A stretch of 64,000 nt of DNA, from positions 62,001-126,000 of the forward strand of contig CAVRQC010000033.1 in NCBI GenBank assembly GCA_963723205.1. The letters are read 5' to 3'. A program made the position numbers and the translations under genes. The DNA comes from CAVQBP01 sp963723205 (lineage in GTDB: Bacteria > Bacteroidota > Ignavibacteria > Ignavibacteriales > Ignavibacteriaceae). Under the pieces are notes generated by a model. The model ran no database searches, was not told the origin of the DNA, and saw nothing but the letters and a program-made list of their open reading frames with translations. This document shows positions 44,247-53,074 of this stretch, piece by piece; position 1 is the first letter of the stretch; every line of letters starts with the position of its first letter.

Positions 44247-46136
44247 TTATTTATCTGTAATAACTTTCATCCTGTTTTCGCGTGCAAATTTGTCGTTTCG
44301 GACGCCTGTTACAAGCCAGCAGACTTTTAATCCTTCCCGTCCTCCCGATATTGTAAACCGGTTATTATGAATTTCTTCTTTGACATAAACAGGAGCATAT
44401 CCGCCAATACACGTAAGCTGGTATCTGTAATCTATGTTAAGCGCCTGGAACCATTCAGGCAGTGAAACAACAGCCTCCCCGTTTCTGTCAAGTTCAACCT
44501 CCCCGTCATAAACATTTTTCATCTCAGAGCTTTCCACGCTTGTGTGATTCAAATATTTATGTTCGGGGTCTAAGGGATCGTCAATTCTGAACTGTTTTGT
44601 CTCAGCCTGAATAATACCGGCATTTAGAATCCCGCTGACCATAACATTTCCATTAACTCTTAAACCATATTCTGTCTGGGGATCAGTATTCGGTACTAAT
44701 TCAATAGCACTGCTGCCGTCGTTATTAGTAACTTTAAGCCCTGCTTCATAGGTTTCCAGACCTTTATGCTTTGATGTCCCATCGGCAAAAAAGTCAACCA
44801 ATGTATCCCCTGAAAGCTGATTAACTATATGAAGGCTGGCGGCAGAAATTTCACCACCGGCATCAATACCGTCTATTACAGTAAGCTTACCCTTAATTCG
44901 TGCACTATGGTCGGTAGTTGTTCCAAAACGGTCAAGTTTCCAGCCTGATGAATCGGAAGAGGCAGTAGTTTGAACAGATCCGTCAGGAAAAGTCAAACCA
45001 TTTCCGCGAATTTGCACTTTATCTCCGGTAGAAGATTCAACATCTATTCCTCCGGCAAAAGTTTCCAAACCCTTATGAAATGATGTGCCGTCATCAAAGT
45101 TCAAGCTGCTGGATATACGTCCGCTGCTGTCCTTAGTGAGAAAGAATGAATCGGTAAGATAAACACGGGGTCTACCAAGAGAATCACTAATTGCCATACC
45201 ATTACTCTTGAAGCCAATCCGCACCTTTCCGGTTGTGTCAAGGAAATCAACTCCGCCGGCAAATTTTTCATGACCTTTATGAAATGATGTGCCGTCTGAA
45301 TTAAAACTAGTCAGAGTATCACCGTTAGCAACTACATGCAGGCTTTTAGCATATACCTCACCGCCTACCTGAAGGTCGCCTGTCATTTTACCATCTTTAA
45401 GAGCACTGATCGTTATTTGATTTACTCCCGGGCCCTGGAGAGTTGTAATATTAACATTATCTCCTTTCACGAGAGTGATATTATCTCTCAGACCCTGAAG
45501 AGATTTAACAACCTGGTTTCGGGCAATATGATGGTCGAAAATTCCGCCGTTTGATACACTTATATTTGTAGTAGGGCCGGTTGGTTTTACTATATCCAGA
45601 CTAAAAGTAGGATCCTGTATAGCCGATATTCCTCCGCCGCTGGCTTGACCTGCCGAAATAAAAATTGTATCCCCCCTGGTAATAACTGCAGCACCGCCTT
45701 CTCCTAATACCATTACGCTGTCAGTCAGATTATTTATGCTTTTTACTACTTTTCCATTTCCTGCAATAGAATTAGCTGAAAAGCTGTAAGCTGAAGAATT
45801 TAAAGAGACCCGGGGGGTTAATTCATTGTTATTGCCGACAGATATTCCCAGCCAGTATGGTTTATCAAAAGGAATATCCAGGGGATTTATCTTTCCAAGC
45901 ACTATATTAAAAACCCCTTTTTTTACTTCAATATTCTGGACTTCTTCCCAAATTGATGAACCGCCGCTTATGGTTTTGTATAAGTCAAATTTTAATTTAT
46001 ATGTACCATCCTTTACAGCGATTCCGTTATTGTCGGTTAAAATTCCCTGGTAGCTCATAGTGTGTGGAATTTGAGCTGAAGCAGTTATCCCCAGTAAAAA
46101 ATAAAATAAAATCGTAAACAAATTGAGTGTTTTCAT
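44247..46136 (-). CDS. exported 'SYQGxLTD' repeat protein (paralogue of 41436-43541)
   Basis: A 629-residue exported protein with signal peptide (MKTLNLFTILFYFLLGITASA), the SYQGILTDNNG N-terminal module (about 22-120) and a beta-helix-like middle with VVKSLQGLRDNITLVKGDNV. It has three DGTSxHKGxExF motifs (about 280, 355 and 460) and the same C-terminal domain as its paralogue (RIDDPLDPEHKYLNHTSVES ... KFARENRMKVITDK). The middle resembles phage-tail-fibre or trimeric adhesin stalks. GGAGG precedes the ATG. It follows the S74 gene by 30 bp, so both share a transcript. Confidence 0.75.
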   Translation of the reverse strand: MKTLNLFTILFYFLLGITASAQIPHTMSYQGILTDNNGIAVKDGTYKLKFDLYKTISGGSSIWEEVQNIEVKKGVFNIVLGKINPLDIPFDKPYWLGISVGNNNELTPRVSLNSSAYSFSANSIAGNGKVVKSINNLTDSVMVLGEGGAAVITRGDTIFISAGQASGGGISAIQDPTFSLDIVKPTGPTTNISVSNGGIFDHHIARNQVVKSLQGLRDNITLVKGDNVNITTLQGPGVNQITISALKDGKMTGDLQVGGEVYAKSLHVVANGDTLTSFNSDGTSFHKGHEKFAGGVDFLDTTGKVRIGFKSNGMAISDSLGRPRVYLTDSFFLTKDSSGRISSSLNFDDGTSFHKGLETFAGGIDVESSTGDKVQIRGNGLTFPDGSVQTTASSDSSGWKLDRFGTTTDHSARIKGKLTVIDGIDAGGEISAASLHIVNQLSGDTLVDFFADGTSKHKGLETYEAGLKVTNNDGSSAIELVPNTDPQTEYGLRVNGNVMVSGILNAGIIQAETKQFRIDDPLDPEHKYLNHTSVESSEMKNVYDGEVELDRNGEAVVSLPEWFQALNIDYRYQLTCIGGYAPVYVKEEIHNNRFTISGGREGLKVCWLVTGVRNDKFARENRMKVITDK

Positions 46137-46166
46137 TTTGATACCTCCATTATTAAATGTTTTCCT

Positions 46167-48896
46167 TTATTTTGATGAGAATAATATTTTCAACTTCTCT
46201 AATTTTTTATCCAGGTCATTAATTCTCTTTTCAAGTTTTTTATTGGTTGAATTTAACTCTTCAATTTTCGAATCTTTGTCTTTTAAGAGTTGATATAATC
46301 CCTGTATAGCTGCCAGTGCGACTCCATCTGCATCAACAGTATTGATGTGCTTATTATCTTCACCGACGTTGAAGGCTTTATAAAAATCCTGCGCCATTGG
46401 CCCGATATGCCTGATGGAATTATCCTGGGTTTTGTAGTTCCAGGTATCAATAGGAATTTCAGCTAATCTTTCCAGGATTAATTTTTTATCAACATGAGTA
46501 AAATTTGTTTTAGCGTTCCGATCGCTGACGGTAAGCCATGAGCTTCCGCCGGGAGCCAATTGAACACCTGCTGTCGGTGTGGTTCCGCTAATGGCCGTAA
46601 CCAAACGAACACCCCCTGTTGCACGCACAGCAAACTCGTTGGAAGATGCTGAATTGAAATCGGCCTGATTAGCATCCGCAAAAAGAAAAGTACCGTTATG
46701 ATTAGAATTAATTTTAGCTTTTTGACCAGCGGCAAAACTATAATCACCCGCAGCTATGTTATCTTCGCCACCGGGTACAGTAGCCCGAAGACCACTTGCC
46801 GTATTGTTCAATCCGCCTCCAACAACGGCACGATCTCCGCTTGCCGTATTCCCTTGTCCTCCGCCTATGGTTCCCATAACTGCACTTGCCGTATTGCCTA
46901 CACCTCCGTTTATATTTGCCCAGTTGCCGCTTGCTGTATTGCTGCTTCCGCCCGCAATAGTTCCGTTATATTGTGCTGTAGCCTGGTTATTATTTCCCCC
47001 TGCAACAACGCTATACTGGCCGCTGGCCTTATTTTGAAACCCGCCACCGACAGTACTTTGAGGACCAAGGGCTTGGTTGCTTTCACCTCCTCCTATAAAT
47101 GTTTCACTCCCTTGAGCTGAATTTCCCTTCCCGCCTCCTATTGTTGCATGTTCGGTCAGAGCTTTAATTGAGTTGCTTTCCCCACCACCCAGAGAAGCCC
47201 AGAATCCGGCAGCACTATTGATACTTCCACCACCTATAAATGAATTAGTGCCGTCTACAGTATTCTGATCACCGCCTGCAATTGAAGAGCTTGTACCATT
47301 AACAGTATTATTGTCACCTCCGAGAATTGCAGAAGATTCTTCGTTCGCGGCATTAAATTCTCCTCCCGCAACAGTTGCAAAATTTTTAACTGCCTTATTA
47401 TTTCTTCCTCCGCCAACTGTTGCATAGTGAGCGTCATCTACAGTACCTGTATTATCACCTGCCTGGTTGTGTATCCCGCCGCCGATAGTTCCGTAATTAT
47501 CGGTTATTAAATTTGCTTCATTAGCAGCACCGCCTCCGCTGATAACTGCTCCTGTAACTCCGCTTGTAATATCATTATCTGCAAATCCACCGATTAAATT
47601 AGGACTTGTTGAATTCGGCTCTAATCGCAGTGCAGTTTGATTATTCGATAATTCAAATTTTAAATCCACATCTGAATTAATAATATGATTGATGCCGTCT
47701 ATAATGATCGAATTGCCGCTTTTGATTTTACCGGCAGTATGTATATCCGGTGTCTCTCCCCCAATTGATATAGCAGGTTGTCCTTCAATATCCGAAATTG
47801 TAATACCAGAGCCGCCTACTTTTATACCCGATTTAAAAGTTTCCAATCCTGTATGCATTGATGTCCCATTCGTATCAAAGCTTGTTGTAGTATTCCCACG
47901 GGCATCCTTAATCTCTACATTATGACCGGACACTACCAGATTGCCGGATGCATCGATTTTCCAGATACCATCTCCAAGTTTCGGTAGTGTACGATATTTA
48001 ACAAGACTATCCGAATCCCACACAAGGAAACGCTCCTGGTTGGGCGCTGTCGGAACATCATCTACTTTCAACTTTCCCTGTGCCCAAACACCAGGATTTC
48101 CCTTACCAACTACTCCGACAGAATAATTTGAATAACCGGAGACCCCCGGACCCTTACCAACATTTACACCGCTGATTACGGATGTAGCACGATCATCATC
48201 CGCCCGAATCAAACTTGAGCGTAAAACCGGTGTATAGATAAACGTGTCACTAATGCGAACCTTTTTAATTAAATATGCAGGAGCTTTTCTGCCTTTATTT
48301 TTATTAACCTGGTTTGGTTCCGAAGTTGTTTGTGTTTCAGGCTCAAGCATTAAATAGCCATTATCAAAGATTACTGTTAATGATGAATCTCCACTGGCTT
48401 TTACACGAATACCGCCGTTAAATGTACTTGTACCTAAATGTGTGGCATCCCCGTCTGCAATTAAGTTATGCGTTATCTCGCCGTTAGTATTTCTTACTCT
48501 GAAGTTTTGTCCCGGCTCAGGATCTGTATTTGAATTAGCACTATTCAGACTATAAGGAGAAGCTGTTAATGCAGTCCGCGGTATTAGCTCTTCATTTCCA
48601 TCTATTGTAATACCCAGCCAATACTGCTGATCAAACGGTAGGTTTAAGGTTTCAACACTGCCAAGTACAACATTGAATATACCTTTTGATACTGCTGCTT
48701 TCTGGCTCTCCTGCCATAGAGTATCTCCTCCTTCAGAAGAATTGTACAACCTGAATATCAGAGATACAATACCATCAGGTACAAGATTACCTTTATTGTC
48801 AGTAAGCACCCCCTGATAACTGATAGTATGTGGAATTTGAGCAAATGAATATGAATAGAAAAACAGCAATAGAAAGAAAAACATAGCTTTTTTCAT
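46167..48896 (-). CDS. adhesin-like protein with YadA-type head repeats and C-terminal Peptidase_S74 chaperone domain
   Basis: About 909 residues from the ATG at 48896; AAGGAG lies 9 bases upstream and a clean signal peptide follows (MKKAMFFFLLLFFYSYSFA). Order: SYQGVLTD module (about 20-115); linker; about fifteen 14-residue head repeats of the trimeric autotransporter kind (GGGxxNxASGxxATVxGGxxN); GDYSFAAGQKAKI; then the Peptidase_S74 domain (SDRNAKTNFTHVDKKLILER, with the Ser-Lys pair for self-cleavage, and RHIGPMAQDFYKAF). It ends with a coiled coil. S74 domains trimerise tail spikes and adhesins, then cut themselves off. There is no T9SS tail, and no phage gene nearby. Confidence 0.85.
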   Translation of the reverse strand: MKKAMFFFLLLFFYSYSFAQIPHTISYQGVLTDNKGNLVPDGIVSLIFRLYNSSEGGDTLWQESQKAAVSKGIFNVVLGSVETLNLPFDQQYWLGITIDGNEELIPRTALTASPYSLNSANSNTDPEPGQNFRVRNTNGEITHNLIADGDATHLGTSTFNGGIRVKASGDSSLTVIFDNGYLMLEPETQTTSEPNQVNKNKGRKAPAYLIKKVRISDTFIYTPVLRSSLIRADDDRATSVISGVNVGKGPGVSGYSNYSVGVVGKGNPGVWAQGKLKVDDVPTAPNQERFLVWDSDSLVKYRTLPKLGDGIWKIDASGNLVVSGHNVEIKDARGNTTTSFDTNGTSMHTGLETFKSGIKVGGSGITISDIEGQPAISIGGETPDIHTAGKIKSGNSIIIDGINHIINSDVDLKFELSNNQTALRLEPNSTSPNLIGGFADNDITSGVTGAVISGGGAANEANLITDNYGTIGGGIHNQAGDNTGTVDDAHYATVGGGRNNKAVKNFATVAGGEFNAANEESSAILGGDNNTVNGTSSSIAGGDQNTVDGTNSFIGGGSINSAAGFWASLGGGESNSIKALTEHATIGGGKGNSAQGSETFIGGGESNQALGPQSTVGGGFQNKASGQYSVVAGGNNNQATAQYNGTIAGGSSNTASGNWANINGGVGNTASAVMGTIGGGQGNTASGDRAVVGGGLNNTASGLRATVPGGEDNIAAGDYSFAAGQKAKINSNHNGTFLFADANQADFNSASSNEFAVRATGGVRLVTAISGTTPTAGVQLAPGGSSWLTVSDRNAKTNFTHVDKKLILERLAEIPIDTWNYKTQDNSIRHIGPMAQDFYKAFNVGEDNKHINTVDADGVALAAIQGLYQLLKDKDSKIEELNSTNKKLEKRINDLDKKLEKLKILFSSK

Positions 48897-48943
48897 GACA
48901 AAGCTCCTTGAAATGTTAGTCCGGGATAGATTTGTATAGAGGT

Positions 48944-48982
48944 ATAGTTTGATCAGGAGCAAAAAACTTTCACACTTTTTTA
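48944..48982 (-). promoter_or_regulatory. conserved 39-bp upstream element, copy 2 (putative ECF-type promoter)
   Basis: Identical to 41332-41370 except at two positions, and ends 48 bp before the ATG at 48896, the same distance as copy 1. The minus-strand core is again TGAAAGT-N15-AAACTAT. It sits in the divergent region between the S74 gene and the CHAT gene. Confidence 0.65.
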
Positions 48983-49089
48983 AAAATTTATTTTTTTTGT
49001 TGCTTTTATGAGGATGAAAAAGTACCTTAAAAAAGTAATTCCCCTCTGATTGCTTTAATATAGATTATAAGTTAACAATTCATTCAAAA

Positions 49090-51939
49090 ATGCGATTCTT
49101 CAAAGTCAGGCTATTCATTTTTTTTCTTTCTTTTATCACTGGAAGTGCTCTTCTTCATTCACAGGATAAAAATCAAAATGATAAGAGTCAGGGGAATGAA
49201 GAGCTATATTATCATGCTGCTGATAGTCTTTGGAAAGTTGCGAAATATGATAGTTCTAATTTTTATTTTAATATGGCAGCCTCGGTTTTCAAAGAAAAGG
49301 CTGAATGGAATAAACTTGTATCATGTTATTGGAATATCGGAGTCAACGATACCTATCTCGAAAGATTTGACTCCTCTCAGTTTTATTTAGATAAAGCAAT
49401 CGAAATAACAGATGATAAAATTTCAGATAAAGATTCCATATTGTTAAATCTATATAATTCAAAGGGGAATATATTCTACAATCTGGGTAATTATGATGAT
49501 GCATATAAATTTTATAAAAGAACATTAGAAATAGGCCGGAAAAGATTCGGGGATGAAAGCATTCTAACCGGTAAAGGATTTCACAATGTGGGCTTAATTT
49601 ATTATCGGTGGGGAGATGCCGGGAAAGCAATGGAATATTTTAAAAAAGCACTTTCAATCTGGCTGAAAGCACTCGGCCCTAAAAATCAATATATTGCTTA
49701 TTGTTATACCAATATTGCAAATGTTCTGTATTTTAAGGGGGATATAGCAGAAGCTGTAAAATATGATGAAAAGGCGCTGCAGATATGGAAAGAGCACCTG
49801 GGTGAAAATCATCCTTTTGTTGCTTACAGCTATACAAACCTGTCCAGTTCATATCAATATTTAGGACGGTTTAAGAAAGCATTGGACCTTGCAAGAAAAT
49901 CATTAGCAATAAGGATGCACCATAGTGAGGGTAATATTGATCTGGCAGAATCTTTAGCATCTGTCGGGAATATATATACTGATATGAAGCAGTTCGACAG
50001 TGCTTATTATTATTTAGATAAGTCGAGAGCTCTTCAGAGGCTATCAAAATATAAAAATCACCTTGCGATTGCCACAAATTATGTCAACTTTGCAGAATTA
50101 TCATTAAAACAAAACCTGTATTCCAAATCGATTAATTATTATGATTCTGCACTTACATATACATATCCCCAAATTCATTCTATAAGTTCCCCGGATGAAG
50201 TTAATTACCAGGAAATACCCAGGGATAAAGTTTTTTTTACTTCCTTAACTGAAAAAGCCGGAGCTTATTATCAGAAGTATTTAAATTTCTCACACGACAA
50301 AGACGATCTTCTCAATTCTCTGTTGAATTATCAAATTGCATCGCGGGCTTTCGATTATTCCAACAGTGAATATTTACGTGACGAATCAAAATTTCTTTTA
50401 AGCAAAAAATTATCCGATATAAACGGGCAAGGATTAGAAACTGCATACCAATTATACCAAATCACCCATAATAATAAATATAAAAAAATTGCTTTTGAAT
50501 TTGCAGAAAGAAACAAAGCAAGAGTTTTATTCGAAGCAATTAACGAATCGGAGGTGGAAAATTATGCGAATATTCCGGATTCACTTTTGATTCTGGAAAA
50601 AAACATTAAATCCAAAATTGCTTTCTATATAACCAAACTTCAGGAGGCTAAAGAAGATAATGATTCAAGTTTAATAGCTGAAAATGCGAATAAGATTTTT
50701 GAGATACAGGATAAGTATGATAAATTAAAGGATACTTTTGAAAAGGAATATCCTGAATATCATGAATTAAAATATGCAAAAAACGTTGTTAAAGTTTCCA
50801 CTCTCCAAAAGGAATTAAAAAAAGATGATGCCCTGCTTGAATACTATATTTTCAAAGATAAATTATTTGTTTTTACGGTAAGGAAGAATAATTTCTATTT
50901 AACACAAAAAAAACTGAAATACCCGGTGAACGATCTGGTTAAATTATTTCGATATTCATTGCTGAATCTTGATTTCGAAGGGTATTTAAAAGAATCATAT
51001 AATCTTTATAAGATTTTGATTAGATCGTCCCGGTTTTACCTGGAAAATGTATCGAAGATTTATATTATTCCTGATGGGATACTTAATTATCTACCGTTTG
51101 AAACATTGCTTTCCAAGAGAATTAAACTACAAACTCCTGACTTTTCTTCATTACCTTATCTGATAAAAAAGTATGACATAAGCTATCATTTTTCAGCATC
51201 ATTGCTTGCTAAAATGAAACTCCATAAGCAGAAAATCATAGACAAAAGATTTATCGGCATAGCACCCGTTTTTGATGATACTGACAAAGATAATAAAAGG
51301 ATAAATAATTTAATCGATTCTGTATTAATCACTCAAAATAACGTAAGATCAATCGTTGTTGGTAAGAAGAAATATTCAGCTTTGCCCGAGACTGAAAGAG
51401 AAGTAAAGGGTATTACAGACTTATTCCTTAGTAAGAATAAACATGCTGAATATTATCTCCGGGATAAAGCGAAGGAAGATCTGCTGAAGTCTGATAAAAT
51501 TGAGCAATACAGTTTCATTCATTTAGCCACACATGGTTTCATTAATGAAGAAAAGCCGAATTTATCCGGTATACTTTTTACAAGTGAAAGAAAAGGGGAA
51601 GATGGTATTTTGTATGCTAACGAAATATATAATCTGAATTTAAATGCTGACCTTGTAGTGCTAAGTGCCTGTGAGAGCGGACTTGGTAAAATTATTAAAG
51701 GTGAAGGGATTATTGGTTTAACCAGGGGATTGCTGTTTGCAGGTGCAAAAAACGTTATCGTTTCTCTCTGGCAGGTCGCTGATAAATCAACTTCTGAATT
51801 AATGATTGAATTTTACAGAAATATATTAAATGGGGAGGGCTATTCCTCTTCATTGAGAAATGCCAAATTAAAATTAATAAAAGATGGAAAATATTCTTAT
51901 CCGCTTGAATGGAGTCCTTTTATTTTAATCGGGAAGTAA
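49090..51939 (+). CDS. exported TPR-CHAT caspase-like protease
   Basis: A 949-residue protein with a signal peptide (MRFFKVRLFIFFLSFITGSALLHS). Residues ~35-345 hold tetratricopeptide repeats with the 42-residue kinesin-light-chain-like spacing (AMEYFKKALSIWLKALG, AVKYDEKALQIWKEHLG). A helical region covers about 430-570. The C-terminal CHAT domain (about 690-949) has catalytic H815 in FIHLATHGF and C861 in VVLSACESGLG. CHAT proteases are caspase relatives that cut specific partners after ligand sensing by the TPR part. It is convergent with, and only 10 bp from, the anti-sigma-like gene, and divergent from the S74 gene. The signal peptide would put it in the periplasm. Confidence 0.9.
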   Translation: MRFFKVRLFIFFLSFITGSALLHSQDKNQNDKSQGNEELYYHAADSLWKVAKYDSSNFYFNMAASVFKEKAEWNKLVSCYWNIGVNDTYLERFDSSQFYLDKAIEITDDKISDKDSILLNLYNSKGNIFYNLGNYDDAYKFYKRTLEIGRKRFGDESILTGKGFHNVGLIYYRWGDAGKAMEYFKKALSIWLKALGPKNQYIAYCYTNIANVLYFKGDIAEAVKYDEKALQIWKEHLGENHPFVAYSYTNLSSSYQYLGRFKKALDLARKSLAIRMHHSEGNIDLAESLASVGNIYTDMKQFDSAYYYLDKSRALQRLSKYKNHLAIATNYVNFAELSLKQNLYSKSINYYDSALTYTYPQIHSISSPDEVNYQEIPRDKVFFTSLTEKAGAYYQKYLNFSHDKDDLLNSLLNYQIASRAFDYSNSEYLRDESKFLLSKKLSDINGQGLETAYQLYQITHNNKYKKIAFEFAERNKARVLFEAINESEVENYANIPDSLLILEKNIKSKIAFYITKLQEAKEDNDSSLIAENANKIFEIQDKYDKLKDTFEKEYPEYHELKYAKNVVKVSTLQKELKKDDALLEYYIFKDKLFVFTVRKNNFYLTQKKLKYPVNDLVKLFRYSLLNLDFEGYLKESYNLYKILIRSSRFYLENVSKIYIIPDGILNYLPFETLLSKRIKLQTPDFSSLPYLIKKYDISYHFSASLLAKMKLHKQKIIDKRFIGIAPVFDDTDKDNKRINNLIDSVLITQNNVRSIVVGKKKYSALPETEREVKGITDLFLSKNKHAEYYLRDKAKEDLLKSDKIEQYSFIHLATHGFINEEKPNLSGILFTSERKGEDGILYANEIYNLNLNADLVVLSACESGLGKIIKGEGIIGLTRGLLFAGAKNVIVSLWQVADKSTSELMIEFYRNILNGEGYSSSLRNAKLKLIKDGKYSYPLEWSPFILIGK

Positions 51940-51949
51940 ATTATTGAAA

Positions 51950-53005
51950 CTATTTTCCGATATAAAATTTTGATACAGCTTTCAATTGGTCATGGGAAAA
52001 AATTTTCCAATAATACAGTCCGCTCTTAAGCTTTTCATCAAAAGACAGGTTGTCTCCACTTGAGGTTTTTACCCAGACCGTTTTATTTTTATTATTGACT
52101 AGAACAATTCTAAATAATGCAGGTAGTAATTTAGATTCCCATTGAAAAATGAAAGGTAATGACAGAGTATCATTTAATTGAGGTTTAATAATTGTTATAT
52201 CATTTTCTTCTGAACGGATATTCCTGTTTATAAAATTATCTAAAACGGGGTTTGTTTTAAAATCTTCTTTATTGATTTGATTATCAGCAATTAAATTTTC
52301 TTCGGTCTTTTTTAATCTATTATTATTTTGTCCAACTTTTTCTTTTTCCCCGGCAAATGAAGAATCAACAACAGGTTTGTTTTTAACAGCAATAACACTT
52401 TTTTCAACAGGTGAAAAATAAAAGTAGCCAATGATGAACATAATTATTATTACTGCAGCGGCTGCAAAAATAGAATATCTGTTTGAACCGGAGTTGGAAA
52501 TGGTTTTCTCGGGATTATAAACTTTAAGTATATCGGCACTAATTTCCTGAATATCTTCTAGATTAATGTTTTGATTAAAAAAATATAATTCGTTTTCTTT
52601 TACCGATAAAATTCTTAATACTTCGAGCCCTGTGCCTATCCTGAAGTTTTGATTCCTTAAATTTTTGGGTAACCGAAGAAATTTTAAGCTGACCTTTAAA
52701 TTCTCCTCACTTAATAGTATTTCAATATTACCGTCATTGCTTTGGTATGATTTTCTGTGTTCATCAACTTTTATCTGCTGAAAATTTAAAGAAACCGTTT
52801 TATCGTCAAATTCAAAATCTTCATCAAAGACTTCAATATATTTTTTGTAACATTCTAGGCAGTTGCTTAAATGTTTCCTCACAAAATCTTTTTCTTTACT
52901 GCTTAAATCATTATATAAATTTATATAAGCCGCAATAGTTTCGTAATTTAAATGCCCGCCGGATTCAACCAGAATTTTTGAATACTTTTTAACAAAATTT
53001 TCCAT
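51950..53005 (-). CDS. single-pass anti-sigma-like protein with N-terminal HxxxCxxC zinc motif
   Basis: A 351-residue protein. The N-terminal ~60 residues contain H45, C49 and C52 (VRKHLSNCLECYKKY), the zinc-binding anti-sigma (zf-HC2-like) pattern. Residues ~60-170 are a soluble cytoplasmic part. One membrane helix covers about 178-197 (IFAAAAVIIIMFIIGYFYF), and a periplasmic part ends in an Ig-like strand-rich domain (about 270-351: ITIIKPQLNDTLSLPFIFQW). Its ATG is 69 bp after the stop of the sigma-like gene. A TGAAAGT-N15-AAACTAT core lies just upstream, so it may have its own promoter. The anti-sigma role is inferred from motif and position. Confidence 0.72.
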   Translation of the reverse strand: MENFVKKYSKILVESGGHLNYETIAAYINLYNDLSSKEKDFVRKHLSNCLECYKKYIEVFDEDFEFDDKTVSLNFQQIKVDEHRKSYQSNDGNIEILLSEENLKVSLKFLRLPKNLRNQNFRIGTGLEVLRILSVKENELYFFNQNINLEDIQEISADILKVYNPEKTISNSGSNRYSIFAAAAVIIIMFIIGYFYFSPVEKSVIAVKNKPVVDSSFAGEKEKVGQNNNRLKKTEENLIADNQINKEDFKTNPVLDNFINRNIRSEENDITIIKPQLNDTLSLPFIFQWESKLLPALFRIVLVNNKNKTVWVKTSSGDNLSFDEKLKSGLYYWKIFSHDQLKAVSKFYIGK

Positions 53006-53031
53006 AAAAAATTATTTTTTCAGCTATATAT

Positions 53032-53060
53032 ATAGTTTAAACTTTAACAAAATACTTTCA
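53032..53060 (-). promoter_or_regulatory. third copy of the TGAAAGT-N15-AAACTAT core upstream of the anti-sigma-like gene
   Basis: On the minus strand TGAAAGT (53060-53054) and AAACTAT (53038-53032) recur with exactly the same 15-base spacing as in the 39-bp elements at 41332 and 48944. The spacer itself differs. It lies between the stop of the sigma-like gene and the ATG at 53005. Confidence 0.5.
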
Positions 53061-53074
53061 AAGTATTTTCAATA

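Noticed and set aside
46698..47120. Plus-strand frame of 140 codons rich in Pro and Thr
   Set aside because: It is the antisense of the GGGxxNxASG head repeats of the S74 protein; its regularity comes from the repeats.
46167..48896. Prophage tail-spike gene
   Set aside because: Despite the S74 domain it has a signal peptide and a module shared with neighbouring exported proteins, and no phage gene is nearby.
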